Source: Balneolaceae bacterium
GTDB taxonomy: Bacteria; Bacteroidota; Rhodothermia; Balneolales; Balneolaceae
Assembly (NCBI GenBank): GCA_007694095.1
Contig: RECI01000151.1
Coordinates: 1-43,123, forward strand
Reading direction: 5' to 3'
Length of the DNA stretch: 43,123 bases
Positions 26,396 through 35,379 of this stretch are shown piece after piece. Made by a program: the position numbers and the translations under genes. Numbering within the stretch: position 1 is the stretch's first letter; every line of letters begins with the position of its first letter. The notes beneath the pieces are model-generated. The model had not been told where the DNA came from. It did not search any database and worked only from the letters and a program-made list of their open reading frames with translations.

Positions 26396-27144
26396 AATTT
26401 CCTCATAATGTATAAGATGTAGCTATAATAATTTTTGTAGGTTTTATAGAGGTTTGCCTCCACCTCTAACTCATTTTTCACAATTCTGCAGGCTTCCTCT
26501 TCATTGCCATACAGTTTTAAAAAGTTCTGTTTCTGTACTTCCATCTGATCATAATAATTTCGCTGCCATCCATATTCAGGCAGTGTAAGAAATGCCAAAG
26601 GCTGGTAGCCGCATTCTTCAATCACAGTGATTTTTCCAGTTATTGTTCCGATTTCAGGATATGCGGTATTCCAGTAATCACGGATTTCTTCCGGTATATC
26701 CCGTTCAAGCCAGGTGATTTCTGAGGCTACGAGATACCCACCGGGTTTCAGAAGCCGTTTCCATTCTTTTAGTCCCCGCTCAAATCCCATTATGCAGATC
26801 GAAACTTCCGACCAAATCACATCATAAATCTTTTCATCGAAGGGAAGTTCAAACATGGAAGCGTTGAAGGTGGTTATCGTTCCTTTCAGTGTTTCCTTTT
26901 TTGCTCGTTCATCAAGTTTTTTCAGAAAAGTATCATACACATCCACAGCAGTGATTGTACATGGGGAAATACGTGCAAGTGTGAGAGACTGCCCGCCCGT
27001 ACCGCAACCCACATCCAGTATCTGTGGATTATTGGGTAAATGTTCCAGCAAACGGTAAGCCAGTTCTGTGTACTTGTCATCACCCGGCCCCTGCCTGTCG
27101 AGTTTTTTGAAAAACTCTATGAAATAATCAGTCATTTTTTCCAT
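26392..27144 (-). CDS. Class I SAM-dependent methyltransferase
   Basis: A 250-residue Rossmann-fold methyltransferase. Motif I is ILDVGCGTGGQSL (about 42-54), an acidic motif II lies in ITAVDVYD, and a post-motif in YDVIWSEVSICIMGFERGL. LLKPGGYLVASEITWL is the usual motif III region. The substrate cannot be told; the layout resembles UbiE/COQ5-like small-molecule methyltransferases. It overlaps the beta-barrel gene by 4 nt and lies about 118 nt downstream of the hydrolase gene. Confidence 0.88.
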   Translation of the reverse strand: MEKMTDYFIEFFKKLDRQGPGDDKYTELAYRLLEHLPNNPQILDVGCGTGGQSLTLARISPCTITAVDVYDTFLKKLDERAKKETLKGTITTFNASMFELPFDEKIYDVIWSEVSICIMGFERGLKEWKRLLKPGGYLVASEITWLERDIPEEIRDYWNTAYPEIGTITGKITVIEECGYQPLAFLTLPEYGWQRNYYDQMEVQKQNFLKLYGNEEEACRIVKNELEVEANLYKTYKNYYSYILYIMRKL

Positions 27145-27189
27145 CTGTTTATCAGGATCAACGTAACATTGTATTATGTTCAGAAATTG

Positions 27190-27232
27190 TCGGGAGAAAT
27201 CCCCGCCAAGAATGGAGGGGATTCATTTTTGC
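27190..27232. repeat. Hairpin AATCCCC/GGGGATT downstream of the hydrolase
   Basis: AATCCCC and GGGGATT flank a 12-nt loop near 27199-27224, followed on the plus strand by CATTTTT. No T run follows on the minus strand, the direction of the neighbouring genes, so its role as a terminator is doubtful. Confidence 0.35.
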
Positions 27233-27262
27233 ACTAAACATATCCCAAACATGTGGTATGAT

Positions 27263-28597
27263 TTATAAATCAGCCACTTCCACTTCCGGCTTCGCCACTG
27301 TCATCCGTTTTATATTTTTTTCATCGAAAAGCTCATCCAGCCAGTCGAAAACGATCTGTCGGATTATGGTCAGGTTTGGCAGCATATTTTTGCCTGCAGC
27401 TCCCATTTCAGCTTTCCCGATGATCAACTCTTTAACGGGATGCTGGATTTTCAGCAACGCTTCATCATGGAATCGTTTCGTGTGCGTGTAGGAAAATTCA
27501 TCCTCGCCCACCATCAATAAAGTGGGGCAGTTAATGCCGGATGGGTCAAGCTCAAATTCCTTGCAGGCATCCAGCCACCCCCTGATGGAGTCCACGTTCC
27601 ATCTCCATTTGTATATATCCATCACATTAAACATTCCGGCCAACCATGAACCGAAAATTCTGGTCAGCAACCTGAAACCGGGCGTTTTCTCATATTTTGC
27701 TAAAGTTTCAAGTTCTTTTGCCTGCATAACATAGTCATGCATGTTCAGGATGATGCTGTTAAGAATCACTGCCTTTACGCGTTGATCGTTTGCTGCTGCC
27801 CTTGCTGCAGTATAGCCTCCCATGCTCGGCCCGAACAGAGCCAGTTTTTCGTTATCCACATCCGGCCGGCTCAGAATATAATCGAGAACCTTACCGATCG
27901 GCTTTTCTGATTCAGGCATCATATACATTCCATCGAACGCTGTGCTGCCCATCCCGGGAAGGTCAACCGATACCACGTTGTAACCGCGCTCCTGATCGCC
28001 AATACCAAAGATCAGAAACATGTCTTCGCAGTACGATTCACCTCCGCCAACAACATAAAGTGTGGGCCGCGGCGTATTATCATGGCTGCACTTAAGAAAA
28101 TAGCCGGGCAACATCTTGCCTTCGTAAGGAATTTCGATTGGTTCAATCGCCGGGCTGAATAGCGCGCCGGCTTTCCTGAAGTTATCGGTCGAGCGTTTTC
28201 TGAGCTCTTTAAACTTTTCCGTTTGCCTGATTGCACTCAGGCTAAAAAGGGCAGCACGGGCAAAAAAGTATGCTCTCAGGTAGGCATCTCGGGCAGAAAT
28301 GTAGTGCTTTTTTTCGAAGCAGTTATCGGCAGCCTTTTCAAGCCTTTGCGACATCGCACTCATATTTTTAACCCAGGAAGCTGTATCGTACTGGCCTACA
28401 TCCAATACAGAATAAAAAGCTTCTCCAACATCTGCCCCTCCACGTGCTCCAAATGCCAGCAAATACGAAAAGTAGGCATCGGCGATGGGATTCTTGTAGT
28501 AAAACTTCATTCGGCCAACAAGTGGCTTATTGTACTTGGGAACTTCGTATTTAGGAATATTATTCCCTTTTTCGGATTGATAGTTTTTTGCTCTCAT
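27263..28597 (-). CDS. Alpha/beta hydrolase (FrsA / pseudooxynicotine hydrolase-like)
   Basis: A 444-residue hydrolase with a helical N-terminal half (about 1-145) and a C-terminal alpha/beta-hydrolase fold. The nucleophile elbow is LFGPSMGGYTAA with Ser258, the oxyanion region YVVGGGESY, and the acid Asp in LMVGEDEFSY. Where relatives normally carry the catalytic His (a GEHC-like motif) the sequence reads KAEMGAAGKNML, so the histidine appears to be missing. It may be inactive, or a residue elsewhere may serve. The AraC regulator begins just upstream on the same strand and is the likely controller. Confidence 0.82.
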   Translation of the reverse strand: MRAKNYQSEKGNNIPKYEVPKYNKPLVGRMKFYYKNPIADAYFSYLLAFGARGGADVGEAFYSVLDVGQYDTASWVKNMSAMSQRLEKAADNCFEKKHYISARDAYLRAYFFARAALFSLSAIRQTEKFKELRKRSTDNFRKAGALFSPAIEPIEIPYEGKMLPGYFLKCSHDNTPRPTLYVVGGGESYCEDMFLIFGIGDQERGYNVVSVDLPGMGSTAFDGMYMMPESEKPIGKVLDYILSRPDVDNEKLALFGPSMGGYTAARAAANDQRVKAVILNSIILNMHDYVMQAKELETLAKYEKTPGFRLLTRIFGSWLAGMFNVMDIYKWRWNVDSIRGWLDACKEFELDPSGINCPTLLMVGEDEFSYTHTKRFHDEALLKIQHPVKELIIGKAEMGAAGKNMLPNLTIIRQIVFDWLDELFDEKNIKRMTVAKPEVEVADL

Positions 28598-28696
28598 CTT
28601 CTTGTGGTTTTAAGTGATCATTGACTGTTTCACTTGAAATTTATCCACATAAAGAGATTCGGCGTTAGTAAAAAAGAAGTTAATTTTGGTAAAAAA

Positions 28697-29605
28697 TCAG
28701 TCGGAAGATGAGAAATGCCTACGATACTCAGCCGGTGTAACCCCGCTCATTTTTTTGAAAAACTTTACAAAATGGCTGTAATCATCGAAGTTTAACGACC
28801 AGGCGAGTTCCTTGATTCCTGTATCGGTGGTTGTTAACAAGGTTTTAGCGTGCAGGAAAATGATATCATTTATAATCTGTTTAGGTGTTGTATTGTAAAC
28901 CTTTTTTACAGATTCAATCAGGTAAGCCGGAGTTACACCCAGCAAAGAAGCGTAATAAGCTACCATCTTGTTATTGTGATAGTGCTCAAAAACGAGGCTT
29001 TTAAATCTTGTAGCGATCTTCTGATATTGTAATTCCACAAAGCTGCCGGTGGTTTTCATCCGGGAAACGATGCGGTTCACAAAAACAATAATAATTTGCA
29101 GAAGATTACGGATAACGAGGATGTTTTCTTCTTTCATCTCCTTTTGTTCCATCAGCATAAGCTCAAAAAAATTGCTGAAAACCTGGTAGTCGTCCTTGCT
29201 TAGGTTAAGTACAAGTGGCTGCAACCGGTGAAGAAAACCATAGCTTTCGGTGAGATGTGTAATGCTCTGCAGGTTTAAAAAACATTCTTTCACATTAACG
29301 ACGTAACCGTCCCAATTTCCAGTTTTTTCCCAATGAAGTATTTGTCCCGGCAGATAAATCACCATCGTGTATTCTTCGATAACCTTATGGGAATCAAAAA
29401 CTCCTACTTTTGCAGGGAGAATACTGCCAATGGCAAATTGGTAATAGGTTGTGCGAAAAGGACCCATTTTTTGGACGATTTTATCACCCAGTTCACTGAA
29501 GCGGAATACATGAAATTCGTCATGATTTGATCGTACCAGGGCATTAGCATCAGCGTAATAATTATTAAAGTTAAGATAAGTTTTGATATCTGGTTCCGGT
29601 ACCAT
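28697..29605 (-). CDS. AraC-family transcriptional regulator
   Basis: A 302-residue regulator. The N-terminal part (about 1-190) is a cupin-like sensor region of the AraC type. The C-terminal double helix-turn-helix (about 205-300) includes VAYYASLLGVTPAYLIESVK, then IKELAWSLNFDDYSHFVKFF and GVTPAEYRRHF, the standard closing motif. It lies 99 nt upstream of the hydrolase on the same strand, suggesting control of the hydrolase-methyltransferase-barrel group. The effector is unknown. Confidence 0.93.
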   Translation of the reverse strand: MVPEPDIKTYLNFNNYYADANALVRSNHDEFHVFRFSELGDKIVQKMGPFRTTYYQFAIGSILPAKVGVFDSHKVIEEYTMVIYLPGQILHWEKTGNWDGYVVNVKECFLNLQSITHLTESYGFLHRLQPLVLNLSKDDYQVFSNFFELMLMEQKEMKEENILVIRNLLQIIIVFVNRIVSRMKTTGSFVELQYQKIATRFKSLVFEHYHNNKMVAYYASLLGVTPAYLIESVKKVYNTTPKQIINDIIFLHAKTLLTTTDTGIKELAWSLNFDDYSHFVKFFKKMSGVTPAEYRRHFSSSD

Positions 29606-29794
29606 ATCTCATATGCTGTAAGTTATTGAACTGCAATTAAAAAATTCTATAAAATTGGTCAGGCAGAAAAATAGGATGATGAATTATAACGATTCGGCTT
29701 TTCTGCAGAATTATCATCGTTCTTAAAGAGTATATCTCTTCAACTATTCGTAAACTGTCAAGGATACATCTTACATTCAAATAGTTGCCCTTCA

Positions 29795-30601
29795 TTATTT
29801 TAGTGATTTCTTTATAATTTGCCACAAGAACAATATTCCAATAAAGAGCATGAGAATTTCAAGTATCCAAAACCGTACCTGAAAAACGCCTGTTTCCATA
29901 ATGACTGGAGGAAAAACAGGTAGAAATGCATTAAATGTTCCGTGTGCAATCAATCCTGAAATGGGTCTGCCGTCGGACTTCTTTATAACCCAGGAAAGAA
30001 AAAAGGATAAACCAATACATCCAATGGTAAATGCAATAAACGGCATATAGGCTTGTAATGTGCCGGGCATAAACCATAAGGGAAGATGCCACATAGCCCA
30101 TATCAATCCCAAAATGATGTTCCCAGACCATATACCATACCTGGATTCTAAATAGGGCATGATATATCCCCGCCATCCTATTTCCTCTTGTCCACCGCCG
30201 AAGAGTACCATAATCAGCCAGTAAACCGGAAAGATGTATAGACTTGGTAACATCATCTCTACTCTCTCAAAACCGAAAAGTTCGGGCAAATACCACGCCG
30301 TAAAAGTTCCCAAGCCTATTACCAAAAATATTGCTGCCCATATTTTCACACTGAATCTAAGATCAAAGAATGATTTCAAAAAGGGTTTTACCTTTGAACT
30401 ACCTTCAAGTGTTTTTACTGCATAAATTGCTCCTATAGCCGGACCAAAGGCTCCCAAAATGACGGCCGGTAGTGAAAGAGACAGTATCAGGTCTTTACTT
30501 ATGTTCAGTATTCCAAAGCCCACTAATACAAAAGGCAGCCATATGAGCCATGACCATAAAAATGTAATCGCAAAAAATCGTAATGGAATTTTATTATTCA
30601 T
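29795..30601 (-). CDS. CPBP family intramembrane metalloprotease
   Basis: A 268-residue membrane protein of the CAAX-protease/bacteriocin-processing (Abi) family, with about eight transmembrane segments. Motif 1 is EEIGWR (E139, E140, R144), motif 2 has H172 in WAMWHLPLWF, and motif 3 is GLIAHGTFNAF (H219, N223). These are the catalytic metal-site residues of the Rce1-like fold. The substrate is unknown. Such genes are often associated with peptide or bacteriocin systems, but no such gene is visible here. Confidence 0.92.
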   Translation of the reverse strand: MNNKIPLRFFAITFLWSWLIWLPFVLVGFGILNISKDLILSLSLPAVILGAFGPAIGAIYAVKTLEGSSKVKPFLKSFFDLRFSVKIWAAIFLVIGLGTFTAWYLPELFGFERVEMMLPSLYIFPVYWLIMVLFGGGQEEIGWRGYIMPYLESRYGIWSGNIILGLIWAMWHLPLWFMPGTLQAYMPFIAFTIGCIGLSFFLSWVIKKSDGRPISGLIAHGTFNAFLPVFPPVIMETGVFQVRFWILEILMLFIGILFLWQIIKKSLK

Positions 30602-31169
30602 TATTCTAAAATTATTTAAATCATATAACTTCCATCGGGGAAAGCGGTGTACTTTCTTTTACAAATCAATTACCCTTTCCGGCACAACACCACAGGCATG
30701 CTTTCGGCTTCAGCCTGTGAACCGCATCCGGTACTCACTATCATCTAACCATACAAATCAGCTTAGTTTATCCATAATATTCGATGATGAAGGCTCCGGT
30801 GAGACTAATCAGCATTAGTAAACCAAGTTTTTTTTTCATACCCAGATTACTGTATTTATGATAATTGATGATTAATTATTATTAATTTAGAAAACATTTT
30901 ACATTGATAGTATCCTAAAAACCTTCGAATATCATCACAACTCACTGCGATCAAGGATCTTTACATTGCTTAATGATTACAATATTGCTTTTTCCAGGAT
31001 GTGTTCAATATCGATATTGCGTTTCATTAAGCTTCCGGGGTGAATATACTGTTACACATAAAGAAAATGGTTAAACAGCCTGAATTCGCGTTTAAATTTC
31101 TTTTTGTTTTCAGGCATGCGGGATATATTCCATGCTGATAAAAATATTCAGAAAACCCATTAACTATTC
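30602..31169. other. Gene-free spacer between divergent genes
   Basis: 568 nt between the CPBP gene (left) and tdk (right). A hairpin, CACAGGC...GCCTGTG, lies near 30690-30720. The rest is AT-rich with no protein-like frame and no clear RNA. It must hold promoters for both sides; TATATTCC near 31125 is a partial -7 match for tdk. Confidence 0.5.
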
Positions 31170-31811
31170 ATGATTAACGAACCGTCTTATTTGCCTAATC
31201 ACGCTGGTTGGATTGAAGTTATTTGCGGGGGGATGTTTAGCGGGAAAACTGAAGAGTTGATTCGCCGTGCAAGACGTGCTCATATTGCCGGACAGCAGGT
31301 TGTAATCGTTAAACCTGCAGTTGACAACCGCTATAGTGAAAGTGCGGTAGTTTCTCATGATGATACGTCACTTCCGGGTCTCACCGTAAATACGGCTGAC
31401 CAGATAATCCTGCTAACTTCATCAGCCAAAGTGGTTTGTATTGATGAAGCTCAATTTTTTGATGACCGGATTGTGGAAGTTGCAAATACACTCGCCAACG
31501 ACGGTAAACGTGTGATTTTAGCCGGACTGGATATGGATTATCTGGGACAGCCTTTTGAGCCTATGCCCCAGCTCCTTGCTATTGCCGAGTATGTAACCAA
31601 ACTCCATGCCATTTGTGCAGAAAGCGGAATGCTCGCGCATTATTCTCAGCGTGTGGTTGAATATCCGGACCAGGTTCTTGTAGGAGAAAAAGACGCCTAC
31701 GAACCACGCTCAAGACTCTGCTTTCGCCCGCCTTTGGATAAGAAACGGGGCAAGCCCCTCCCACCTATCAATCAAACTAACCAAAAAACCGAAACCCAGA
31801 AAGGTCTATAA
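31170..31811 (+). CDS. tdk: Thymidine kinase (type II)
   Basis: Phosphorylates thymidine to dTMP in salvage. The 213 residues have the P-loop GGMFSGKTEE (20-29), DEAQFF with the catalytic Glu (92-97) and the lasso region SGMLAHYSQR. The zinc cysteines of classical type II enzymes are largely gone: CxxCG reads CAESG and the final CR-CH reads RSRLCF. Loss of this zinc site is, as I recall, seen in some Bacteroidota enzymes. A charged tail extends the C-terminus. The stop directly abuts the nupC start, so the two are one operon. Confidence 0.95.
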   Translation: MINEPSYLPNHAGWIEVICGGMFSGKTEELIRRARRAHIAGQQVVIVKPAVDNRYSESAVVSHDDTSLPGLTVNTADQIILLTSSAKVVCIDEAQFFDDRIVEVANTLANDGKRVILAGLDMDYLGQPFEPMPQLLAIAEYVTKLHAICAESGMLAHYSQRVVEYPDQVLVGEKDAYEPRSRLCFRPPLDKKRGKPLPPINQTNQKTETQKGL

Positions 31812-33143
31812 ATGGAAATAATCAGAGGCGCCATAGGCATGGTGGCCATCATCGGTATTGCACTTGCATTCAGCAATAACCGCAAGGCAGTAAACTGGAG
31901 GCTTGTAGGTACCGGCCTCGGTATTCAGTTTGTATTGGCAATTTTTATTTTAAAAGGAACTGTAATGGCTGAATTTTGGTCGCCGCTTGGATGGCCAAAA
32001 GCATTCTTCAGCTGGGTGTCCAGCTTTTTTGTTATCGTTCTGGATTTTACAACTGCGGGAGCAGAATTCATCTTCGGCGACCTTGCCAGAAGCCCGGGTA
32101 TGGAGGGAAGTATCGGGCATTTCTTCGCTTTCCAGGTGCTGCCAACAATTGTCTTTTTTGCATCCCTCACCGCCATATTTTATCACTACGGAATATTGCA
32201 AAAAGTGGTGGATGTCATGTCGCGCGGCATGCAGAAACTTATGGGAACGTCAGGTGCCGAGTCTTTATCAGTTGTTGCCAATATTTTTGTAGGCCAAACA
32301 GAATCGCCCCTTGTCATAAAGCCCTACATTGAAAAAATGACCAGTTCCGAAATTCTAACAATTATGACAGGCGGTATGGCCACAATTGCCGGGGGTGTGA
32401 TGGCAGCTTATGTGCAGATGCTTGGAAATTCATACTCTATCGCACAGGGTGTGCCACTCGATGTAGGCCGCCTGCTATTCGCTGAACAACTTCTGGGGGC
32501 CAGCCTGATGGCAGCACCCGCTGCTCTTGTAATTGCTAAAATTTTATTTCCTGAAACTGAAGAATCCGTTACAAAAGGAAATGTGAAAATGAGTGTTGAA
32601 AAAACCGATGCCAACGGTATTGATGCCGCCGCAACAGGTGCAGGGGTAGGACTTAAGCTCGCACTGAATGTCGGAGCCATGCTTTTAGCTTTCATCGCAC
32701 TTCTTGCAATGGGAAACTATTTTCTATACGAAATCGGTGAAATTACCGGAATTAACGCTCTCTTTCCCGATTTTGATCTTACAATACAATCACTTCTTGG
32801 ATGGGTGATTGCACCAATTGCTTTTATTGTAGGCGTGCCATGGGCGGATGCCGTGAACATGGGCTCTTTGCTGGGCACAAAAGTTGTATTGAACGAATTT
32901 GTTGCATACCTGCAAATGGCAGATATGGTTGAACAGGGAGTGCTGAGCCCTAAAACAATTACAATGGCTACTTTTGCGTTATGTGGCTTTGCAAATTTCT
33001 CCTCAATTGCCATACAAATCGGGGGCATCGGGGGCCTGGCTCCTAACCGGAAATCAGAACTGGCAAGCTTTGGCTTGCTGGCAGTATTGGCTGGTTCACT
33101 GGCCAATCTCATGACTGCAACGATCGCAGGTATGCTTTTTTAA
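31812..33143 (+). CDS. nupC: Concentrative nucleoside transporter, NupC type
   Basis: Inner-membrane symporter that imports nucleosides with Na+ or H+. The 443 residues carry the CNT family domain order. The signature VGQTESPLVIKPYIEKM lies in the substrate site, with the second half including PWADAVNMGSLLGTK, then LCGFANFSSIAIQIGGIG near the end. It starts one base after tdk ends; transport plus kinase is a typical salvage pair and fits with the deoC group elsewhere in the window. Confidence 0.95.
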   Translation: MEIIRGAIGMVAIIGIALAFSNNRKAVNWRLVGTGLGIQFVLAIFILKGTVMAEFWSPLGWPKAFFSWVSSFFVIVLDFTTAGAEFIFGDLARSPGMEGSIGHFFAFQVLPTIVFFASLTAIFYHYGILQKVVDVMSRGMQKLMGTSGAESLSVVANIFVGQTESPLVIKPYIEKMTSSEILTIMTGGMATIAGGVMAAYVQMLGNSYSIAQGVPLDVGRLLFAEQLLGASLMAAPAALVIAKILFPETEESVTKGNVKMSVEKTDANGIDAAATGAGVGLKLALNVGAMLLAFIALLAMGNYFLYEIGEITGINALFPDFDLTIQSLLGWVIAPIAFIVGVPWADAVNMGSLLGTKVVLNEFVAYLQMADMVEQGVLSPKTITMATFALCGFANFSSIAIQIGGIGGLAPNRKSELASFGLLAVLAGSLANLMTATIAGMLF

Positions 33144-33196
33144 TTACGTTTTTTTGGTACTGCATGAAACCTTATGGGTACCGAATAGTCCCGGTT

Positions 33197-33447
33197 GTTT
33201 AATATATTTTCGACCAATGAAGCTCAGGGCTGTCAGCTATCAGCTTTCAGATTATACTTCCAATATATAGCATATTACATATGAAATATGACCCAATGGT
33301 AACCCATTACAGCGGAATATAATACTGGTTGGCTGATAGCTGATAGCTGATAGCTGATAGCTGATAGCTGATAGCTGATAGCTGATAGCAAAAAACAATA
33401 TCTTTATCTTAATCACAAAGCCGAACCCACAACGTTTCCTATACAAC
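33197..33447 (+). repeat. Dispersed non-coding element, copy 2
   Basis: Counterpart of 15905-16113 in the opposite direction. From left it has the TTCGACCAA segment, a heptad arm with GCT at 33222, 33229, 33236 and 33243, a core of about 80 nt, the array of eight GCTGATA units at 33332-33387, and a tail (33390-33447) that matches the other copy at about 48 of 58 positions. The arms are complementary and could fold into a long hairpin. It ends 22 nt before the downstream start codon. Confidence 0.75.
33332..33387. repeat. Eight tandem GCTGATA heptads
   Basis: GCTGATA is repeated exactly eight times without a mismatch at 33332-33387, then GCA. The other copy of the element has only about three degenerate units at this place, which accounts for most of the length difference. 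Such perfect arrays are expected to vary in copy number between strains. Confidence 0.95.
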
Positions 33448-33468
33448 TTTTTTTTAAGAATTTAAATA

Positions 33469-35373
33469 ATGAATCTGTTCAACACTACACTTGGCATCCT
33501 GATAGCTTTCTTTTTTTATCATTCGGATATTGGAAATCATTACATATTGCATTCCAATTCCAATCATGAAGTTATTGTGGCAACAATAAATGGCGAGCCT
33601 GTTTTTTTATCGGAATTAAGTCGCCAATTTAACCGAAACCCAATCTATGATTCAGGTAGCAGTATCAGGGAACAGCTTCAGGATTTTCTTCCGGCATATG
33701 TTTTTTACAGGCTTAAGTTATTGGAAGGTATTGAAGCAGGGTTTCAAAGCGATGAGGAACTTCTCACCGAATTCAGGACATTTGCACGTGAAGCAGCCTA
33801 TGGCTACTGGCTTGATAATACTATCAAAGAGAACATCATCAACACTTTTAAAAACAGAATGGCTGCAGAAAGGAAGGCTTTTCACATATTGACGGAACTA
33901 CCTTCCAATGCCTCTGCAATTGAAACTGAAACCGCATTCAGGCGGATGCTGGAAGCACGTGATGAACTTCTGTCTGGTACTGATCCGGAGGAAGTGAATT
34001 TAAAATTCAGCTCTTCCCGAAACGGTGTCCCTATGGGTGGTTCACTGCCCTGGATTACGGCAGGAAGAACCGTTCAGGAATTTGAAAATGCTCTATTTGA
34101 CCTCGAAGAAGGTGAAATATCAATGCCTGTCCGTTCTCAATTCGGTTACCATATTATTTTCCTGGAGAAAATTAGAGAACGATCACCCGAGCGAATGGTC
34201 AGCCATATATTTTTTCAGCCGGTTGAAGACGATTCTGTAAAAAAACGTGTAGATCAGGCTTACCGTGCACTTGCTGATGGTGAAGACTGGAACAGTGTTG
34301 CAGAACTTTACAGCATGGACAGCGCGAGTGCAACCCGTGGAGGAAATATCGGATGGGTGGGTTATGGAATGCAATTTCCTGAACCATTTGTGGATGTGGT
34401 GATGCAGACCAGAATCGGTGAGCCCTATTCTGAACCAATGGAGATGGAGTATGGATATCATATCATAAGGATTGATTCTGTACGGACCTTTGAGAATGAC
34501 GGGCAGCTGAATGAATACGTGCTTCATCAGTTAGAGCGTTTGCAGCGGCTTTCACCAGGCCATGATGAAGTATATTCACACATTAGAGAGTTAGGCAATC
34601 TGAAGATTCATGAAAATATCAGAAGTAAAATATTATCAGAGCCAGAAACCGGTATAAGTTTTCTAATGGATTATCATGATGATGTTATCATTACTTATTT
34701 TGGTGAAGATATTCCTGTAAATCGTTTCATCGAATTTCTTGAAATATCCAATCAAACCGAAAAGATAAACGAAACTATTTTCGACGAGTTTATCACTGAA
34801 TTGGTGAGAGAGTCACTAATCTGGGCAACAAACCAATACTTTCCGGAGTACCAGGCAAGTATGTCAGAGTTTTTAGACGGGCTTATCGTTTTCAAAGTAA
34901 ATGAGGAATTTATATGGAATCCGGAAAAAATGGACCGGGTAAAACTGGAACAATTCTATCTTGAAAATATCAACCGGTACCAGTTAGATCATAACTACAC
35001 CTATTACAGGTTCAGTTCAGTATCTGATAGCACGATAACGGAGGCATATGAGGCATTGAATAATGGAGAAATTCCAGAAAATATTGAAAATCGTTTTCCC
35101 GGTATCCAGGTTTTGAGTAACTCGACCAGGAACCCAAATTCAACCGCTTACTCTATTCTTGCAAATCTGAATCCCGGTGATATTTCAAAAATTGAAAGCA
35201 GCGGTTCTCTTAAATACTTTTACTATCTTGTTGAGGTTGAAGAACCTCGTTCCATGACATTTGACGAAGCTTTTTACCGGGTTGCCAATGATTATCAGCC
35301 TATTCGTGAAGAAGCCTATCTCAAGAAATTAATGGATAAATATCAGGTTGAACTTTATCCCGAAAATATTTGA
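33469..35373 (+). CDS. Peptidyl-prolyl isomerase with two parvulin domains
   Basis: A 634-residue envelope folding factor. The N-terminal hydrophobic stretch (about 5-18) is a signal or anchor. A SurA-like N-terminal region begins at IVATINGEPVFLSELSRQF. Two PpiC/rotamase domains follow, about 135-240 (ending SQFGYHIIFLEKI) and 240-345 (SHIFFQP, then MEYGYHIIRID). The C-terminal half (350-634) is helical with no motif I recognise. It is first of three related genes in a row. The next starts 6 nt after its stop. Confidence 0.88.
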   Translation: MNLFNTTLGILIAFFFYHSDIGNHYILHSNSNHEVIVATINGEPVFLSELSRQFNRNPIYDSGSSIREQLQDFLPAYVFYRLKLLEGIEAGFQSDEELLTEFRTFAREAAYGYWLDNTIKENIINTFKNRMAAERKAFHILTELPSNASAIETETAFRRMLEARDELLSGTDPEEVNLKFSSSRNGVPMGGSLPWITAGRTVQEFENALFDLEEGEISMPVRSQFGYHIIFLEKIRERSPERMVSHIFFQPVEDDSVKKRVDQAYRALADGEDWNSVAELYSMDSASATRGGNIGWVGYGMQFPEPFVDVVMQTRIGEPYSEPMEMEYGYHIIRIDSVRTFENDGQLNEYVLHQLERLQRLSPGHDEVYSHIRELGNLKIHENIRSKILSEPETGISFLMDYHDDVIITYFGEDIPVNRFIEFLEISNQTEKINETIFDEFITELVRESLIWATNQYFPEYQASMSEFLDGLIVFKVNEEFIWNPEKMDRVKLEQFYLENINRYQLDHNYTYYRFSSVSDSTITEAYEALNNGEIPENIENRFPGIQVLSNSTRNPNSTAYSILANLNPGDISKIESSGSLKYFYYLVEVEEPRSMTFDEAFYRVANDYQPIREEAYLKKLMDKYQVELYPENI

Positions 35374-35379
35374 GTTTTG

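Larger units (their letters stand above)
33144..33468. other. Spacer occupied by the dispersed element
   Basis: 325 nt between nupC and the first prolyl-isomerase gene. About 250 nt is the dispersed element (33197-33447). The final 20 nt before the ATG at 33469 are AT-rich. A short leftward open frame across it only translates the repeats. Confidence 0.6.

Noticed and set aside
29637-29825. A 62-residue frame between the AraC and CPBP genes
   Set aside because: It overlaps the end of the CPBP gene and shows no start signal or family likeness.
30459-30818. A 119-residue plus-strand frame beside the CPBP gene
   Set aside because: It overlaps the start of the CPBP gene on the other strand, and its composition is not protein-like.
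33332-33387. CRISPR-like array
   Set aside because: The units are 7 nt and contiguous, with no spacers, and no cas gene is present.
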